A stretch of DNA of 18,152 nucleotides from Mycobacterium sp. (GTDB taxonomy: Bacteria; Actinomycetota; Actinomycetes; Mycobacteriales; Mycobacteriaceae). The translations under genes and the position numbers were made by a program. Positions 13,799 to 18,152 of this stretch are shown in pieces. The notes below the pieces were generated by a model. The model worked only from the letters and a program-made list of their open reading frames with translations. It was not told where the DNA came from and did not search any database. Numbering within the stretch: the stretch's first letter is position 1; each line of letters starts with the position of its first letter. The stretch is from the NCBI GenBank assembly GCA_023264755.1, contig JAHFVB010000023.1:1-18152 (forward strand), in the 5' to 3' direction.

Positions 13799-14908
13799 GT
13801 GAGTCGCGTGCGACGTTGCATGAACGTGTTGGCCAGCGCGTCCGCAATAGTGATGGTCGCGGTTCTTGCGATCGTGGTCCAGGCGCTTCGTGCGCCGGGC
13901 TCCGACAGCGTCGAGGCGAAGCTGGCCGAGTGGGGGCGTGATCACGGCCTGAGCCGGGAAGTCACCCTGCTCGAACGCATCCAGTACGACCAGGATCCCC
14001 CGGCCGTGGGCGGTACGCCGCCCGGCGGCATCGGCGCCCCGGCGGGTGCGGTGGCGCAGGTGCGGCTCTCGACCGTGTTGGACGCGACGCCGCTCGCCGT
14101 ACTGGCCCCGGGGCCGCGGTTGCCCAACGAGGGGGCGTGGCAGACCGTCGTCGCCGTCCATGGTGGGCCCGCCGTCCAGGTCGCGCAGTTGCGTCCGGAC
14201 GCGTCGCACACGTCCTTCGTCGCCGCGGTCATGCGGATGGACCCGGCCTTGATCCGAGGGGAACTGCGGCCCGGCACTAGGGATCCGGGTGGGCACTGGC
14301 AGGCCGCCACGGAGCTGACCGAATCCGAGCAGCGCACCGTCGCGGCGGTGTTCAACGGCGGGTTCCGGCTCAACGATCACAGCCACGGCGGCTACTACAG
14401 CGAGGGCCGCACCGCCGTACCGCTCATCGACGGTGACGCCAGCCTGGTGCTGTATGCCGACGGCCACGCCGACGTGGGTTCCTGGAATCGCGAGGTCCGG
14501 ATGGACCCGACGGTGCAAAGCGTGCGGCAGAACCTGGTTCCGCTGATCAACGGCGGCCAGGTCAACCCGTCGTGTGCCACCGGTGGTCAGCAGGAGTGGG
14601 GCAACACGATCGGTCAGGCCGCCTTCATCCAGCGCTCCGGCTTCGGAGTGACCGCCACCGGAGTCGAGGTGTACGTCGGTGGCCCCGCGCTGTCGGTGTG
14701 CAGTCTCGGCCGGATCATGCAAGACGCCGGGGTGGTGCGCGGGATGGAGCTCGACATCAACCCGGCCTGGGTCAGCGGCGCTTACTTTCATGACGAAACT
14801 ACCGGTCCGCCAACGGGTTTCAAGCTCTTCCCCGCCGAGCGGGTGGACCCGCAGCACTACCTGCGTCCGTCCAGTCGGGACTGGCTGGCCTGGTTCGTCA
14901 GGAGCTAG
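13799..14908 (+). CDS. Phosphodiester glycosidase family (NAGPA/DUF2233) exported protein
   Basis: The 369-residue protein has an N-terminal hydrophobic helix (about 8-30), so it is anchored or exported. Its C-terminal half is a NAGPA-like domain: VAAVFNGGFRL (Phe185-Asn-Gly-Gly-Phe), GGYYSEGR, LVPLINGGQ and a late GMELDINPAW (near residue 315). This domain is named for the human enzyme that uncovers mannose-6-phosphate. Bacterial members hydrolyse phosphodiester-linked sugars and could act on wall or glycolipid phosphodiesters, but the substrate here is unknown. The start is uncertain: GTG 13799 is chosen, with ATG 13778 and ATG 13820 as in-frame alternatives; the last would shorten the basic pre-helix segment. 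The stop is only 6 bases from the end of the convergent CDF gene. It is not in the M. tuberculosis order as I recall it. Confidence 0.8.
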   Translation: MSRVRRCMNVLASASAIVMVAVLAIVVQALRAPGSDSVEAKLAEWGRDHGLSREVTLLERIQYDQDPPAVGGTPPGGIGAPAGAVAQVRLSTVLDATPLAVLAPGPRLPNEGAWQTVVAVHGGPAVQVAQLRPDASHTSFVAAVMRMDPALIRGELRPGTRDPGGHWQAATELTESEQRTVAAVFNGGFRLNDHSHGGYYSEGRTAVPLIDGDASLVLYADGHADVGSWNREVRMDPTVQSVRQNLVPLINGGQVNPSCATGGQQEWGNTIGQAAFIQRSGFGVTATGVEVYVGGPALSVCSLGRIMQDAGVVRGMELDINPAWVSGAYFHDETTGPPTGFKLFPAERVDPQHYLRPSSRDWLAWFVRS

Positions 14909-14914
14909 CCCGGG

Positions 14915-15814
14915 TCACCACTCCGTGTGCTGTTCGCAGTCCTTGGACGTCTCGGGCGGTTCGACCTGAACCGTGGCGTGTTCCAGCCCGCGCGCGGCCA
15001 GTACCGCCCGCGCGTCTTCGAGCACCTTGGTGGTGTCGCCACAGCACGTGACGTGCACGGTGGCCATGTCCTTGCCCGGGACCAACGTCCACACGTGCAG
15101 GTCGTGGACGCCCGTCACGCCGTCGACGGCATCCAGTGCGGTGCGGAGTTCGTCGACGTCGATGTGGCTCGGAGACGACTCGGAGAGGATGCGCAGGGCG
15201 GCGCGGGCCAGCGCGATGGCCCGCGGCAGTACCCACAGTGCGACGAGCACGGCCACGACGACGTCGGCGTAGGGCCAACTGGTCGTGACGGTGACGATGC
15301 CGGCGATCAATACGCCGATGCTGCCTACGGTGTCGGCGACGACCTCCATGTAGGCGCCCTTGACCGCCAGGCTGTGCTCGGATTGCGAACGCAGCAGCAG
15401 CACGACGGCGAGGTTGGCGAGCAGTCCGACCACCGCGACGACGATCATCGGTACGCCGGGCACCTCGGGCGCGGCGCCCAGGCGTTCGACGGCCTCGTAC
15501 ATGATGAACCCCGCCATGCCGAGCAGCAGCACGGCGTTGGCGACGGCGGTGAACACCTCGGCGCGGTGCCAGCCGTAGGTGCGGGCGGTCGACGCGGGTC
15601 CGTGGCGGGTCAGCAGCACGGCGGTCAGCCCCATGAACATGGCGACCAGGTCGGTCAGCATGTGGCCGGCGTCGGCCAGCAGGGCGATCGAGTTGATCAG
15701 CAGTGCGGTGGTGAGCTCCACGGCGAAGAAGGCGGCCAACACGAGCGCGGCCAGCACCATCCGGCTGACGCGGGTGTCGGCACTGCCGTGACTGTGATCA
15801 TGACCCGCGCCCAT
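14915..15814 (-). CDS. Cation diffusion facilitator (CDF) metal exporter, ZitB/CzcD-like
   Basis: The 299-residue protein is a six-helix CDF transporter that exports divalent metals (most likely Zn2+ or similar) in exchange for protons. It begins with a short His-rich stretch (GHDHSHGS). Helix 2 has the H-x3-D pair His51/Asp55 (ADAGHMLTD). The C-terminal cytoplasmic domain has GVHDLHVW (His237, His240) and ATVHVT, the usual dimer-interface metal residues. Helix 5, where family members normally have H-x3-D or D-x3-D, reads Glu157-x3-Asp161 (YMEVVADTVGS), which is unusual. The ATG at 15814 is chosen over upstream in-frame codons because a complete promoter with palindrome stands 6 bases ahead. 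It follows the M50 protease gene on the same strand, 48 bases away. Confidence 0.9.
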   Translation of the reverse strand: MGAGHDHSHGSADTRVSRMVLAALVLAAFFAVELTTALLINSIALLADAGHMLTDLVAMFMGLTAVLLTRHGPASTARTYGWHRAEVFTAVANAVLLLGMAGFIMYEAVERLGAAPEVPGVPMIVVAVVGLLANLAVVLLLRSQSEHSLAVKGAYMEVVADTVGSIGVLIAGIVTVTTSWPYADVVVAVLVALWVLPRAIALARAALRILSESSPSHIDVDELRTALDAVDGVTGVHDLHVWTLVPGKDMATVHVTCCGDTTKVLEDARAVLAARGLEHATVQVEPPETSKDCEQHTEW

Positions 15815-15820
15815 GGCAGC

Positions 15821-15850
15821 AATATATGCGCGAAGTCGCATATATCGCAA
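15821..15850 (-). promoter_or_regulatory. CDF promoter with overlapping 9-6-9 palindromic operator (ArsR/SmtB-like)
   Basis: Read on the - strand, a -35 box TTGCGA (15845-15850) and -10 box TATATT (15821-15826) are 18 bases apart, and the CDF ATG follows 6 bases later (leaderless). A perfect inverted repeat, ATATATGCG/CGCATATAT with a 6-base spacer (15822-15845), spans from the edge of the -35 through the -10. AT-rich palindromes with ATATGCG half sites are the usual targets of ArsR/SmtB metal sensors. Repression relieved by metal is therefore a reasonable inference. No such regulator is encoded in this window. Confidence 0.7.
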
Positions 15851-15862
15851 GGCTGGGTGCGA

Positions 15863-18152
<2,290 letters not shown>

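Noticed and set aside
13394..14857. A 487-codon open frame on the - strand over DUF3151 and the phosphodiester glycosidase
   Set aside because: It is a shadow of two genes with clear family signatures.

Overview
The window is high-GC actinobacterial DNA and almost certainly comes from a Mycobacterium (Mycolicibacterium-type fast grower). From memory, its right half follows the gene order of the M. tuberculosis purA-Rv0364 neighbourhood, mirrored: purA, Rv0358, Rv0359, Rv0360c, Rv0361, fba, and the DedA gene. The class II aldolase carries all the metal ligands known from the M. tuberculosis enzyme. No insertion sequence, CRISPR array, tRNA or rRNA was seen.

Region 1 (1-5572, all + strand) is the distal part of a form I (aerobic, Mo-Cu) carbon monoxide dehydrogenase operon. 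It holds the 3' three quarters of coxL with the diagnostic AYACSFR copper-site loop, an XdhC/CoxI-type maturation protein fused to a C-terminal YHS domain, coxD (MoxR AAA+ ATPase), coxG (SRPBCC protein with a C-terminal membrane anchor) and coxE (VWA-domain partner of CoxD). The genes are tightly packed, with a 1-base overlap or gaps of 7-43 bases. They would build the active site and couple the enzyme to the membrane quinone pool.

Region 2 (5547-8374) is a TetR regulator divergent from a two-gene operon: a Rieske non-haem iron oxygenase and a dihydrodipicolinate-reductase-like dehydrogenase. This looks like a small catabolic module, perhaps for a steroid or other lipid-like substrate. An imperfect palindrome lies in the divergent promoter.

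Region 3 (8371-11756) holds a DedA membrane protein and a small conserved hypothetical on the - strand, then a zinc alcohol dehydrogenase and fba on the + strand. The alcohol dehydrogenase and fba are each followed, within about 10 bases of the stop codon, by a copy of the same 49-base palindromic element (41/49 identical).

Region 4 (11757-17296) is the conserved Rv0358-Rv0361 block interleaved with extra envelope and metal genes. They are a CHAP-domain amidase/peptidase where M. tuberculosis has mgtE, a phosphodiester glycosidase, and a CDF metal exporter. The exporter has a perfect 9-6-9 palindrome lying exactly across its promoter. The window ends inside purA.

The clearest non-genic signals are the 49-base palindromic repeat, the palindrome over the CDF promoter, and a run of promoters with a TANNNT -10 box only 6-8 bases before the start codon, as expected for leaderless mRNAs. 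I see no wholly new multi-gene system. The protein-level oddities are the XdhC-YHS fusion and a Glu in place of the usual His/Asp at the CDF transport site.
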